A stretch of 49,470 bases of DNA from Acidobacteriota bacterium (GTDB lineage: Bacteria > Acidobacteriota > Terriglobia > Bryobacterales > Bryobacteraceae), in assembly GCA_016213755.1 (NCBI GenBank), contig JACQZT010000232.1, forward strand, positions 1 through 49,470, read 5' to 3'. Both the position numbers and the translations under genes were made by a program. Position 1 is the stretch's first letter; each line of letters begins with the position of its first letter. A model generated the notes under the pieces. It was not told the DNA's origin. It searched no databases and worked only from the letters and a program-made list of their open reading frames with translations. Below are positions 1 through 8,957 of this stretch, piece after piece.

Positions 1-1
1 C

Positions 2-247
2 GATCACTCGGCCGGCGGACTGGAAGCGCCCGGCGGTCGGTTGAAAGGGTTTGAAATCGCCGGCCCGGACGGCAAGTTCGCGCCCGCCGAAGCGCGCATC
101 GAAAGCGCGACGGTGGTGGTTTCGAGTCCCGCCGTCGGGGCGCCGCGCGAAGTGCGCTACGGTTGGGCCGACAATCCGGACTGCAACCTGTACAACGCCG
201 AACGTCTGCCGGCTTCCCCTTTTCAGTTTGCGATCGGTTCGATGTAG
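2..247 (+). CDS. Sialate O-acetylesterase, C-terminal fragment
   Basis: The reading frame is open from the left edge and ends at TAG 245-247, so only the last 81 or so residues are present. The tail contains the run [14 protein letters not shown] followed by LPASPF, which closely matches the conserved C-terminus of bacterial sialate O-acetylesterases (SGNH-hydrolase type, usually secreted). These enzymes remove O-acetyl groups from sialic acids or related sugars. The catalytic Ser and His blocks lie outside the window and cannot be checked. The last 25 bases overlap the 3' end of the convergent GH36-like gene. Another carbohydrate esterase of the same fold is possible, but the tail is distinctive. 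Confidence 0.8.
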   Translation, partial: DHSAGGLEAPGGRLKGFEIAGPDGKFAPAEARIESATVVVSSPAVGAPREVRYGWADNPDCNLYNAERLPASPFQFAIGSM

Positions 248-2295
248 GCGAACTCGGCGGTCCACATGCCGGGAAGGTTGATCCGAATCCCGCCTTCCAT
301 GATCTGGGCGCCGGTCATGGTCAGCAGCCGCCGGTCGTCCTGGAAACGAACCCGGTAGCTGCGCTCGGGCTTCAGTCCTTTCGGGCGGGCGCGATAGGCA
401 TTGGCCGCCGCCGTGGGCCGGAAGGCCAGTATGACCGAGGTGTCGGTCTCCTGGTGGTGGCTTTGCAGCGCGTCGATGCGGTTCTCGGCCGGGCGCGCGC
501 TGAGGTGGTACACTTTGCCGTCGCGAATGCGCTCGCGGAGAGTCTTATACAGGGCAATCTCGGATTTCAGCAGTTCGAGGTCCTCCGGCCGCATTTGAGC
601 CAGCCGGTTCATGAGAATCCACGGGCCGCCGAACATGTAGCTGCGGGTTTTGTAAGTGTCGAGTTCCTCGTCCGGCATGTAGCGGTCGCTGTAACGCGGC
701 GGGAACGGGTAGGTGATTCCGTAGATCGCCTGGCGGGTGGTCATGGGCCCGGAGTCGTCGGCGGCAATCGAGGTGACGTAATTGCGCACCATGTTGAAGG
801 TCATCATGTTCCCGCCGTCCTCGCAGTTTTCCCAGTGCACGGCGGGCCGGCGCGTCAGCATGGTCTGGACCACCCAGTTCAATCCGTCGACGGCGTTGGA
901 GTAGTTGCTGTCCTGCGGATCGTGGGTGTGGGTGGTTTTGGTGCAGCGCTTCACCATGTTCTCGCCGTCCTGGAGGATCCAGTCAAGCTGGAAGTCGTCG
1001 ATGAGCCGCGTGATCTCCCCGGCGATCCAGTTGCGCACCGGGCGGTGCGACAGGCACAGCGACTCGGCCGAGAAGTAGCCGTAGCTTTGCGACGAAGTCC
1101 AGTCCGGGTTGTTGCGCAGAACGGGAGCGGTCGCGGCCGCCTCGGCCAGCGGCAGATGCAGGCCGAACTTCATCCCCAGCGAATGAACGTAGTCCGACAG
1201 CGCGCGCAGGCCGCTGGGAAACTTGACCGGGTCGGCGCGCCAGTCGCCGATCTGCCGCGCCCAGCCCAAATCCACGACGAACACTTCAGCCCCCAGCGAG
1301 GCGGCGATTTCGGCGTTGCGCCGCAGGGTCGGCTCGTCGATGTCGGTGCGGTACATCCAGGAATCCCAGACGATCCAGGGGAAGTTGCCGCCCGGCAGAT
1401 CGCGCGTCAGCGCCGCTTCGGCGAAGCGTTGCGTGCGGTAACCCGCCTCGTCCCAATCGCCCTGAAAGACACCCAGAAAAGCGGCCGGGATCTGAAACGT
1501 TCCGTTGGCCGCCAAGGGACGGCCCAGTTCCTGGATGGGGGCCGAGAGGTCGACCCGCGAACCGCTCTCGTAGCGCCGCAGGATGGCATTCGCGCGGCCG
1601 TCGAACTCCCAGCCGGCAAACAGGCCCCGGTCCTGCTCGTCGCGCAGCGCCAGCCAGGTGCAATGCTGGCCATAGGCGCCGGTAAACAACTGCACTGGTG
1701 CGCCGGTTCCGGCCAGAGTGCGCGGAATGGGCTCGAAGTTGCCGTTGGCGCCGCCATGGACCCACTGGTTCACGTAGAACGCGCGAAACGCCTTGCCGCG
1801 ATCGTCGAAACTCCAGGCGGCCATGTCCGCATCCAGCATGCGGACGGCTTGCGGCCGCAGGTTCTGGAACCGGATGCGGTATCGCAGCACGGGCTGCTTC
1901 TCGAACATCTCCAGCTCGAGCAGAACGCGGCCGTAGCCGCGCAGGTCCTCCAGTTCGATGCTCTGCCGGTAGGATCGCCGCGGGGCGGCGGCCGCCGCCT
2001 GGCGCACCAGCCGGTAGGCGGTGTGTTCGTCGAAGTTCGCCTCTTGCAGCCGGAAGCGGATGGGTGACGATCGGTAGTTCGGCGGCGGAGCCCAGATGTT
2101 ACCCGAGCCGATGTCGGTGAGCGATCGGAACTCGAACATTCCCTGCTCGGTCAACTGGAAGACCGCGCGCACGACGGAGTTCTCCATCGACCAGATTCTC
2201 TGGCCGGGGTCGAACTGCAAATGAAACTGCGCGGACACATGCGGCGCGACGGCCGACAACGCAAGCGTCAGACACACGAAACGAGCAAACTTCAA
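223..2295 (-). CDS. GH36-like alpha-galactosidase (melibiase), secreted
   Basis: The protein is about 690 residues with a signal peptide (hydrophobic stretch ending AVAPHVSAQ). An N-terminal beta-rich region of roughly 270 residues precedes a TIM barrel containing [20 protein letters not shown] and [13 protein letters not shown]. The segment DWILQDGEN is where clan GH-D enzymes carry the nucleophile Asp, and [11 protein letters not shown] is where the acid/base Asp lies. The role is therefore hydrolysis of alpha-galactosides or a related alpha-glycoside outside the cytoplasm; exact specificity is not determinable. The upstream membrane gene ends at 2314. A TTG at 2313 abuts that stop, but TTG 2295 is preceded by AGGTGG at 5-nt spacing and gives a normal signal peptide, so 2295 was chosen. 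The 3' end overlaps the esterase gene. Confidence 0.75.
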   Translation of the reverse strand: MKFARFVCLTLALSAVAPHVSAQFHLQFDPGQRIWSMENSVVRAVFQLTEQGMFEFRSLTDIGSGNIWAPPPNYRSSPIRFRLQEANFDEHTAYRLVRQAAAAAPRRSYRQSIELEDLRGYGRVLLELEMFEKQPVLRYRIRFQNLRPQAVRMLDADMAAWSFDDRGKAFRAFYVNQWVHGGANGNFEPIPRTLAGTGAPVQLFTGAYGQHCTWLALRDEQDRGLFAGWEFDGRANAILRRYESGSRVDLSAPIQELGRPLAANGTFQIPAAFLGVFQGDWDEAGYRTQRFAEAALTRDLPGGNFPWIVWDSWMYRTDIDEPTLRRNAEIAASLGAEVFVVDLGWARQIGDWRADPVKFPSGLRALSDYVHSLGMKFGLHLPLAEAAATAPVLRNNPDWTSSQSYGYFSAESLCLSHRPVRNWIAGEITRLIDDFQLDWILQDGENMVKRCTKTTHTHDPQDSNYSNAVDGLNWVVQTMLTRRPAVHWENCEDGGNMMTFNMVRNYVTSIAADDSGPMTTRQAIYGITYPFPPRYSDRYMPDEELDTYKTRSYMFGGPWILMNRLAQMRPEDLELLKSEIALYKTLRERIRDGKVYHLSARPAENRIDALQSHHQETDTSVILAFRPTAAANAYRARPKGLKPERSYRVRFQDDRRLLTMTGAQIMEGGIRINLPGMWTAEFAYIEPIAN

Positions 2296-2313
2296 GGGCG
2301 CCACCTGCTCCAA

Positions 2314-3969
2314 TTATTGCCTGGAAGCGACCTCGGCGGGAAGTGGGTCGATCCGGTAAACATAGATCGAATAACCCGCCTTCGCCACCGGCTCCAGGCC
2401 CCAGAACGCGCGGTAGTAATTCTGATAGGGCTTTTCGAACAGGTGGCCCGGCAGCAGAGAGGCGCTGATGGCGTAGTAGCCGGGTTCGGGCCGGTACACC
2501 GGGCCGGTGGCCAGGTCGCCGCTCCAGGGCGGAGCCAGGGGAATGGCTTCTTTATCGGTGAAATAGGCCCAAACGCAGTCGGATCCGAAATAGGAGAGGT
2601 GGAATTCCCGGATGCCCGCCTGGTGCACCACCGTCGCCAGTTCTCGCAGGTCTTGGCCCCAGTCGACGTTGCTGTCCGACAACAGGCGGGCGCCGTATTC
2701 CGCGTTGCCCAGCCAGAGGTTGAAGAAAGAGATGTTGTGGGGATAGACCCAGGCTGTTCGCGCCGCCAGGAGCGCGAACAGTCCGGCCAAAACCACGGCG
2801 CGGCGGCGAGGCAGGAGCCATTCGACGGCGGGTCCGCAGGCAAGCAGTGCGAGCGCCAGGGCCGGCAGCACCAGCCGCACGCCCAGTTGGAAGCTGGAAA
2901 ACGAGGCCAGGCCGATGTACAGCCAAGGCGGCGCGATCCAGAACAGCCGCCGCGCATCGAACTCCTTGCGCCGCAGTGCGCGCGCTTCGAGCAGCAGGCC
3001 GCCGAGCAGAAGCAATTGCAGGGGCACCGGGACCTTCATGGCCAGCGCCGCCAGGAAGTAGAACAGGTTGCCGCCGCCGATTCTGCGCCCCAGGAAGAAA
3101 ACGTCCGGAGCGTCCCGGCCGGCCTGCATCAGCGAAAGCGTGCCGTCCCACAGCGGCTCCGGCATGGGGAGGACGCCGAAGGCGCGCCGCGTGTCGAACT
3201 GGCAGGCGGCGATCGATCCGAGATAGGGGATTAGCGTCACCAGCACCAGGCCCAGCGCCAGGGCGCGGTAACGTCGCGGGGACAGCGTAAGGCCGCGCAC
3301 GACAATCACCAGCGGAGCGATCGCCAGCAGGATGAGCATCGAGAGCTTGGCCAGCACCGCCACAGTCAGGCCGAGGCCGAGCCAGGCGGCATTCGCCGGG
3401 CTTGGTTTTCGCCAGTAAACCCAGGCCCGGTACCAGAACAGCAGGTAGCCAAAGGTGGCCGCCAGGTCGTTCTTGAACAGCGGCCCGTGGCCCAGCACCG
3501 TGGGTTCCAGGCAGAACGCTGCGGCCAGCACGATCCCCGCCACCGGAGAGAAGATCCGCCGCGCCCACCACCAGATCAAGAGCGCGACGCCCAAGGGAAA
3601 CACCAGCAGCGGCAGCCGGGAAAGGAAGAAGACCTTGGGAACCCGTACCCGCAGGCGCTCCATCACTTCCAGCGCGATCGGCCATTCGTGCTGCGAGTTC
3701 CAGATGTCCTTGCGATCGTAAGGGATGGGCAGCCCAAGCAGGCGCGGAACCCAGCCCCCGACGGCTTTGATGAGGGGCGGCATATCGCGCGGCTTCAGGT
3801 TGTCGTGGCCGTGCCAGTAGAAATAGGACGACACCAGGTGACTGGGTTCGTCCACCGTGACGCCGGTGTGCCAGGCCAGGTGTACCAGCGCCGCCAGGAA
3901 GGCCGCCAGGATGCACACCAGCACAAAGATCTCTCCACGCCGCGGCCTGGTCCATACCGGATTGCACAT
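2314..3969 (-). CDS. GT39-like polytopic membrane glycosyltransferase
   Basis: A 551-residue protein with many hydrophobic segments. The first is EIFVLVCILAAFLAALVHLAW, followed by a loop with VDEPSHLVSSYFYW. An acidic DE pair in the first periplasmic loop is typical of PMT/ArnT-like (GT39, GT-C fold) transferases that use a polyprenyl-phosphate sugar donor. A soluble C-terminal part contains SDSNVDWGQDLREL, which recurs in bacterial members of this group. It probably transfers a sugar to a lipid or protein outside the membrane; the acceptor is unknown. An AGGAGG lies immediately next to the ATG at 3969, too close to serve it, so translation might begin at an internal GTG such as 3924. It probably forms an operon with the GH36-like gene, whose start abuts its stop. 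Confidence 0.7.
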   Translation of the reverse strand: MCNPVWTRPRRGEIFVLVCILAAFLAALVHLAWHTGVTVDEPSHLVSSYFYWHGHDNLKPRDMPPLIKAVGGWVPRLLGLPIPYDRKDIWNSQHEWPIALEVMERLRVRVPKVFFLSRLPLLVFPLGVALLIWWWARRIFSPVAGIVLAAAFCLEPTVLGHGPLFKNDLAATFGYLLFWYRAWVYWRKPSPANAAWLGLGLTVAVLAKLSMLILLAIAPLVIVVRGLTLSPRRYRALALGLVLVTLIPYLGSIAACQFDTRRAFGVLPMPEPLWDGTLSLMQAGRDAPDVFFLGRRIGGGNLFYFLAALAMKVPVPLQLLLLGGLLLEARALRRKEFDARRLFWIAPPWLYIGLASFSSFQLGVRLVLPALALALLACGPAVEWLLPRRRAVVLAGLFALLAARTAWVYPHNISFFNLWLGNAEYGARLLSDSNVDWGQDLRELATVVHQAGIREFHLSYFGSDCVWAYFTDKEAIPLAPPWSGDLATGPVYRPEPGYYAISASLLPGHLFEKPYQNYYRAFWGLEPVAKAGYSIYVYRIDPLPAEVASRQ

Positions 3970-4088
3970 CCTCCTGAATTCTAAGAAGTTTCCGCTTTCA
4001 GACCAATCCGGCGATTGCTGTATCCGCCGGCTTCTCCCTTGTTTACTGTATGGCGCCGCGAGCGATCTGGCCGTATGCTTAGGTTCTT

Positions 4089-4880
4089 ATGTCCGCAAAG
4101 TTCCCATCGCTGTCGGTTTTCTTCCCGGCCTATAACGATGCCCCGTCCCTGCCCGCTCTCCTGGAGACCGCTTTTGCCACCCTGCGGCAACATGTGGAAA
4201 ACTTTGAAGTTATCGTGGTCAACGACGGCAGCCGCGACCCCACGGCCCAGGTTCTGGAACGATTGCGGCAGCGGTTTGGCCCCGCGCTGCGCATTGTGAC
4301 CCACGACGTGAACCGCGGATACGGCGCCGCCCTGCGCAGCGGCTTCCAGGCGGCCGGTAAAGAGTACGTTTTCTACACCGACGGCGACGGCCAATACGAT
4401 GTGAGCGAGTTGCCGGCCCTGCTGGCCCGCGTGCAGCCGGGGGTGGGACTGGTGAACGGTTATAAGCTCAGGCGCCGCGATCCGCTGCACCGCATCTGGA
4501 TCGGCAGCGTCTACAACTCGTTCGCCAGGGCCTTGTTCGGCATTCGCATCCGGGACATCGACTGCGACTACCGCATCATCCGCCGGTCGCTGCTGGAGAA
4601 CATCCGGCTGACTTCGACCAGCGGGACCATCTGTCTGGAGCTGGTGCGCAAACTGGAGATGAGCGGGTGCGAGATCGCCGAGGTCGGCGTCTCTCACTAC
4701 CCGCGGCTGCACGGCCGCTCGCAATTCTTCCGCGTAAGATCGCTGTGTTCCACATTCGCTCAAATCCTGCGGCTCTATCTGCGCCTGGTGATCCTCCCCG
4801 CGCTTTCAGACTGGAGCCGAGCCATCCTGCCCAAAAACCGGGACAGCCTGACCTACCCGGGTTTTCGAAAACCCGGGTAG
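4089..4880 (+). CDS. GT2 family glycosyltransferase
   Basis: A 263-residue cytoplasmic-type GT-A enzyme. PSLSVFFPAYNDAPSL begins the nucleotide-binding fold, EVIVVNDGSRDPT is the first DXD-like nucleotide-binding block, and FYTDGDGQYDVSELPAL carries the metal-binding DGDGQ motif. The pattern resembles dolichol-phosphate mannosyl/glucosyltransferases that charge a polyprenyl phosphate, which would suit the divergent GT39-like neighbour (inference). There is no clear Shine-Dalgarno; TATGCT at 4074-4079 lies 9 nt before the ATG, suggesting a very short leader. The last dozen codons and the stop are formed by a perfect palindrome, so the natural C-terminus was probably altered by that element. 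Confidence 0.85.
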   Translation: MSAKFPSLSVFFPAYNDAPSLPALLETAFATLRQHVENFEVIVVNDGSRDPTAQVLERLRQRFGPALRIVTHDVNRGYGAALRSGFQAAGKEYVFYTDGDGQYDVSELPALLARVQPGVGLVNGYKLRRRDPLHRIWIGSVYNSFARALFGIRIRDIDCDYRIIRRSLLENIRLTSTSGTICLELVRKLEMSGCEIAEVGVSHYPRLHGRSQFFRVRSLCSTFAQILRLYLRLVILPALSDWSRAILPKNRDSLTYPGFRKPG

Positions 4881-4893
4881 GTCAGGCTGTCCC
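4840..4893. repeat. Perfect 54-bp palindrome, GGGGACAG class
   Basis: Each arm is 27 bases, centred on 4866/4867 within TTTTCGAAAA, with no mismatch and no loop. The right end is CTGTCCCC and the left end GGGACAG. It encodes the last codons and TAG stop of the GT2 gene and ends 12 bases before the next start codon. There is no T-run after it, so it does not look like an ordinary intrinsic terminator. The end motif is shared with the element at 18308, which suggests a dispersed REP-like family. Confidence 0.95.
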
Positions 4894-4904
4894 CATTTGT
4901 GGAA

Positions 4905-7388
4905 ATGGTCAAGAGAGTTGGGGGTCTGGTCTTCGGGCTGGCGGCCCTGGTCGCGCAGGGGCTGGCGGAAGTGCGGCTGGCCGGCCGCGTGACCAGCGAG
5001 AACAACTCCCCGGTGTCCGGCGCGCGCGTGCGCTTGCAGAAACCGGATGGCGTGTGGGTCGAAATGGCTTCCGATACGGCCGGGGCGTTCGAGTGCCGCC
5101 TGGCGGCCGCCGGAGACTACCGCATCGCCGCAGAACGCGACGGGTACTTTCGCCTCGGCGAGCGCCCGCTGTGGCTCGCCGAGGGCGCCAACGAAGTGGA
5201 ACTGGCGCTGACGCCTCTGCGCGAGGTCTTTGAAGCCATAGACGTGCGGGCGGTGTCGTCGATCGTGGATCTGGAGCGAGTGGTGTCGGAGCAGTCGCTC
5301 AGCGGCGCGGAGTTGCTCGCGGTGCCGTTCCCCGCCTCCAACAGTCTCAAGAACGCCTTGCGGGTGGTCCCCGGAGTGGTGCAGGATGCCAAAGGCAACG
5401 TGCATCTGAACGGAGGCACCGAGGAACAGGTGCTGTTCACGCTCAACGGCTTCACTCTCAACGACCCGCTGAACGGCCGTTTCGAAGCTCGCGTGGGCGT
5501 CGAAGCGGTGCAAACGGTGGACATCGCCAACGGCCGCCTGCCGGCCGAGTACGGCCGGGGCTCCGCCGGCATGGTGGCCGTCACCACCAGTCCGGGAGAC
5601 GACAAGCCGCGCTATTCGGCCACCAATTTCTTCCCCGGATTCGAGAATCGCAAGGGGTTTTTCCTGGGCAACTGGAGCCCGCGCCTGGGCCTTTCGGGTC
5701 CCATCCGCAAGGGCCGGGCGTGGTTCTCCGACAGCCTCTCCACGCAGTACGACCAGCAGGTGATCGAAGAGCTCCCAAGCGGCGGCGACCGGATGTCGGC
5801 CTGGCGGGTCGCCAACCTGCTGCACACGCAAGTGAACCTGACGCCTTCGCAAATCCTGCATACCGGTCTGCTGGTGAACGGCTGGACGGCGCCGCGCTTT
5901 GGGTTGAGCGTCCTGAGCCCGCCGGAAACCACCCTCGACCGCCGCACCCGGCAATGGTTCTTCAACATCAAGGACCAGATCTATCTTCGGCGCGGCGCGC
6001 TCGTCGAGTTCGGGTACGCAGCCAACCGGACCTTCGCGCGAGAGGTTCCGCAGGGTCATGCGTTCCTGAGCATCACGCCGGATGGAAACCGTGGCAACGC
6101 CTTCGCCGACGCGGTTCGAAAGGCCGGACGCGACCAGTGGCTCGCCAGCTTCATCTCGCCGTCGTTCGGCGGTTGGGGAACGCACCAGCTCAAGACCGGC
6201 ATCGACGTGAGCCGCCTTTCGTACTGGCAACTGGTGCGCCGCACGGGGTTCGAGCAGTTGCGCGCCGACGGCAGCCGGCTGCGACGGGTGCTGTTCGGCG
6301 GGCGGAGCGAGTTTCAGGAGTCGGATCTCGAGACGGCGTCCTTCGTGCAGGATACCTGGCGAGTGAGCCGGGGCGTGCTGGTGGAACTGGGGCTGCGCCT
6401 GGACTGGGACCGGCTCATCCGGCGCTGGAATCTTTCCCCGCGTACGGGCGTGGCGTGGGTGCCGGGCCGGCTGGGACGCACGAAGATCCATGGAGCTTAC
6501 GCCCTGGTCTACGAGGCCGCCAGCTTGCGGCTGTTCACGCGCCCCTTGGACCAGTACGCTCTCACCACCTACTACGCTCCGGACGGGGCGGCGGCACGCG
6601 GTCCGGCCGCTTCGGTCTTTCGGATCGGCGCCTGGCGCAGGGAAACTCCGCGGGCGCGCAACTGGAGTGCCGGGTTCGAGCGGGAGGCCACCGAAACCCT
6701 CTTTGTCCGGGTGAATTACCTTCGGCGGCGCGGGGAAAACGGGTTCACCTACACCAACCGGCTGGGTCCGGACGAGATGGCGCCCTCGGGGCTGGCCCCG
6801 GCCCGCGAGTTTGGCGCATCGGCGTTCGACGCGGTGTACATGCTGGGCAACGAACGCCGCGATTCCTTCGACTCGATTGAAGTTGCCCTGCGGCAGAGCA
6901 TTCGCAGGCAGTATGGCTGGATGGCCAGTTATACGCGCTCCCGAGCTCTCTCCAACGGGGTGGTGGACATTAACATCGACGACCCGATCATGGTTCTGCA
7001 AAACGTCGGGCCCATGCCCTGGGACTCTCCGCATCGCTTCGTCGGGTGGACTTATCTGCCGCTGTTCTGGCGGGATTGGGCGGTGGCCGCCTTCACCGAG
7101 ACGCGCAGCGGGCTCCCGTTTTCGGTCCAAAGCGGCGGGCGCATCCTGGGCGAAGTGAACTCGCGCCGGCTGCCCGCCTTCTTCGAGCTCAATCTGCATC
7201 TGGAGCGCCGCTTCGCGTTTCGCGGCCATCGCTGGGAGTTCCGCATGGGCTTCAACAACATCACCAATCACCGGAACCCCAACCTGGTAAACTCCGACGC
7301 CGACTCCCGCAATTTCCTCCGCTGCTACGGCGGCCAGGGCCGGGCCGGCAACTTCCGCATCCGCTGGCTCGGCCGAGTGGCGCGGTAG
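4905..7388 (+). CDS. TonB-dependent receptor with carboxypeptidase-like N-terminal domain
   Basis: An 827-residue outer-membrane protein. After a signal peptide (GGLVFGLAALVAQGLAEV) comes a carboxypeptidase regulatory-like beta-sandwich (VRLAGRVTSENNSPVSGARV to about residue 105). A plug domain follows, with LKNALRVVPGVVQDAKGNVHL and RLPAEYGRGSAGMVAVTT, then a long beta-barrel ending in FNNITNHRNPNLVNSD. This architecture is the Oar/SusC-like type common in Acidobacteria and usually imports large substrates with energy from TonB-ExbBD. The substrate is not evident. GTG 4899 is in frame, but ATG 4905 gives the usual signal peptide; neither has a strong ribosome site because the 54-bp palindrome lies directly upstream. 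A Tat-exported isomerase gene follows 28 nt after the stop. Confidence 0.85.
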   Translation: MVKRVGGLVFGLAALVAQGLAEVRLAGRVTSENNSPVSGARVRLQKPDGVWVEMASDTAGAFECRLAAAGDYRIAAERDGYFRLGERPLWLAEGANEVELALTPLREVFEAIDVRAVSSIVDLERVVSEQSLSGAELLAVPFPASNSLKNALRVVPGVVQDAKGNVHLNGGTEEQVLFTLNGFTLNDPLNGRFEARVGVEAVQTVDIANGRLPAEYGRGSAGMVAVTTSPGDDKPRYSATNFFPGFENRKGFFLGNWSPRLGLSGPIRKGRAWFSDSLSTQYDQQVIEELPSGGDRMSAWRVANLLHTQVNLTPSQILHTGLLVNGWTAPRFGLSVLSPPETTLDRRTRQWFFNIKDQIYLRRGALVEFGYAANRTFAREVPQGHAFLSITPDGNRGNAFADAVRKAGRDQWLASFISPSFGGWGTHQLKTGIDVSRLSYWQLVRRTGFEQLRADGSRLRRVLFGGRSEFQESDLETASFVQDTWRVSRGVLVELGLRLDWDRLIRRWNLSPRTGVAWVPGRLGRTKIHGAYALVYEAASLRLFTRPLDQYALTTYYAPDGAAARGPAASVFRIGAWRRETPRARNWSAGFEREATETLFVRVNYLRRRGENGFTYTNRLGPDEMAPSGLAPAREFGASAFDAVYMLGNERRDSFDSIEVALRQSIRRQYGWMASYTRSRALSNGVVDINIDDPIMVLQNVGPMPWDSPHRFVGWTYLPLFWRDWAVAAFTETRSGLPFSVQSGGRILGEVNSRRLPAFFELNLHLERRFAFRGHRWEFRMGFNNITNHRNPNLVNSDADSRNFLRCYGGQGRAGNFRIRWLGRVAR

Positions 7389-7416
7389 TCTCGCCGACAG
7401 GCGTATCATAGTTCTC

Positions 7417-8340
7417 ATGTTGCAAGCACTGGATCGAAGACTGTTTGTGAAGGGCGCGGTGGCGGCGCTTGGCCTGGCGCCAGGTTTGCCGGCGGCTCGA
7501 ACCGGAATGTATTTATCGTTGAACGGTTCGCTGACCGGAGGAAAGCAGGGGTGGCCCGATTTCGCGCGGCTGGCCGCGCGCCTGGGCTACGGCGGCGTGG
7601 ACGTGAATCTCGGGGCGGCGATGAAAGAAGGCGTGGACTCGACGCGCGCGCTGTTCGCCGAGCTGAAGATCAAGCCGGCGGTGGTCGGATTGCCGTTGCA
7701 GGTGCGCGGCGACGAGGCCGCGTTTCAAACCGGCCTCCAGCGGCTGGACGAAGTGGCGAAGTTCGCGGCGGCCATCGATTGCGCGCGTATGACCACCGTC
7801 ATGCCGGCGTCCAGCGACACGCCCAAGTCGGAACTGCGGAAGATGTACAAGGACCGTCTCACGGCAATCGGCGAAATCCTTCAGCGTTCGAAGGTGCGTC
7901 TGGGACTCGAGTTTCTGGGCCCTTTGCAGCTTCGCAGCCGGCAGCCGCACGAGTTCATCTGGCGCATGAGCGAGATGCTCGAGTTCGCCAAGGAGTGCGG
8001 TCCCAGCATCGGCCTGCTGCTCGATTCCTGGCACTGGTACCACGCCGGAGCCACGGTGGCCGACATTCTCGCGGCCGGCCAGTCGCGCATCGTGCACGTG
8101 CACGTCTCCGACTGCATCAGGCAGGCGCCCGAGGATGTGCGCGACAACCAGCGCGTCATGCCCGGCGAGGGCGTCATCGACCTGGTGGCCTTCTTCAAAG
8201 CGCTGCAAAAGACCGGCTATGTGGACGGCGTGAGCCCCGAGGTCCTGGGCCGCATACCCAAGGACACGCCGGCGGAAGAGGGCGCCAAGCTGGGGCTCGA
8301 CACCACGCGGGCGGTGATGCGCAAGGCGGGCGTGGTTTAG
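7417..8340 (+). CDS. Tat-exported sugar phosphate isomerase/epimerase-like TIM barrel
   Basis: A 307-residue protein beginning with a twin-arginine signal (DRRLFVKG followed by a hydrophobic stretch and PAAR). The body is an AP-endonuclease-2/xylose-isomerase-like TIM barrel: LGYGGVDVNLG, a metal-ligand block RLGLEFLGPLQ, LLLDSWHWYHAGA, IVHVHVSD and VSPEVLG supply the Glu, Asp/His, His and Glu positions used by the family. It probably acts on a sugar or inositol-like compound in the periplasm, which fits the TonB receptor just upstream (inference). TATCAT at 7404-7409 lies 7 nt before the ATG with no Shine-Dalgarno, so its own transcript could be leaderless. Confidence 0.75.
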   Translation: MLQALDRRLFVKGAVAALGLAPGLPAARTGMYLSLNGSLTGGKQGWPDFARLAARLGYGGVDVNLGAAMKEGVDSTRALFAELKIKPAVVGLPLQVRGDEAAFQTGLQRLDEVAKFAAAIDCARMTTVMPASSDTPKSELRKMYKDRLTAIGEILQRSKVRLGLEFLGPLQLRSRQPHEFIWRMSEMLEFAKECGPSIGLLLDSWHWYHAGATVADILAAGQSRIVHVHVSDCIRQAPEDVRDNQRVMPGEGVIDLVAFFKALQKTGYVDGVSPEVLGRIPKDTPAEEGAKLGLDTTRAVMRKAGVV

Positions 8341-8350
8341 GGAGCGGCCG

Positions 8351-8953
8351 TCAGAGGATACCGCGGGCGGCGAGGTCGGCGCGGAGCCGGCCGGCGGAGA
8401 GGAATTGCACGGCGTCCAGGCCCTCTTTGCGCGCGCCTTCGACGTTGACCGCCGTGTCATCCGTGAAAAAGCACTCCTCGGGGCGGCAGCCGGCGGCGCG
8501 GACCGCTGCGCGGTAGATTTCCGGGCCGGGCTTCATGTGCCCGACTTCGTACGACAGCACGAAATGGTCGAAGTGCCGCAGGATGGGGTAAGTGTCGCGG
8601 ACCATCTCGAAATGGATGAGGTTGGTGTTCGACAGCAGCAGCATCGGGTAGCCGCGGTGCAGTTGTTCGAATAACTCATCCTCGATCAGCGTGCGGGGCG
8701 GAAAGATCGAACACCAGATGCGTTGGAAGGTGGCCTCGTCGGCGGAGAGATCGAGAAGCTCCGACATCTGCCGGATAAAGTCGGACCGCCCGACCCGCCC
8801 CGTCTCCGCGCGGAGGTACAGATCGCTGGAGGCCAGCCGGCGCTGGATTTCCTCGGGCGCGTGGGGCGAATGCGCCGAGATCTCCCGGAATCCGTTGGGA
8901 AAGTCCAGCGGCACAATCACCCCCCCGAGGTCGAAGATCAGCGCCCGAATCAT
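8351..8953 (-). CDS. HAD-superfamily hydrolase (YihX-like)
   Basis: A 200-residue protein with all four HAD motifs: FDLGGVIV (motif I, nucleophile Asp, with the second Asp replaced by Gly as in the DLGGV subgroup), LLLSNTN (motif II), HMKPGPEIY (motif III Lys) and FTDDTAVNVEGA (motif IV). An alpha-helical cap lies between motifs I and II. This subgroup includes small sugar-phosphate phosphatases such as YihX; the true substrate is unknown. The start lies 4 nt after the stop of the large TonB receptor gene, so the two are probably co-transcribed. Confidence 0.8.
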   Translation of the reverse strand: MIRALIFDLGGVIVPLDFPNGFREISAHSPHAPEEIQRRLASSDLYLRAETGRVGRSDFIRQMSELLDLSADEATFQRIWCSIFPPRTLIEDELFEQLHRGYPMLLLSNTNLIHFEMVRDTYPILRHFDHFVLSYEVGHMKPGPEIYRAAVRAAGCRPEECFFTDDTAVNVEGARKEGLDAVQFLSAGRLRADLAARGIL

Positions 8954-8957
8954 GCGC

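Noticed and set aside
163-2067. Long plus-strand open frame (634 codons) opposite the GH36-like gene
   Set aside because: It is a GC-driven shadow: its translation is rich in Arg, Gly, Val and Ala without domains, while the opposite strand encodes a clear secreted glycosidase.
4840-4900. 54-bp palindrome as an intrinsic terminator
   Set aside because: No T-run follows on either strand, and the stem is far longer than usual terminators; it fits a REP-like element better.
4806-7418. Minus-strand open frame of 870 codons opposite the first TonB receptor
   Set aside because: No recognisable domain and His/Pro/Arg-rich composition; the plus strand has a full receptor architecture.
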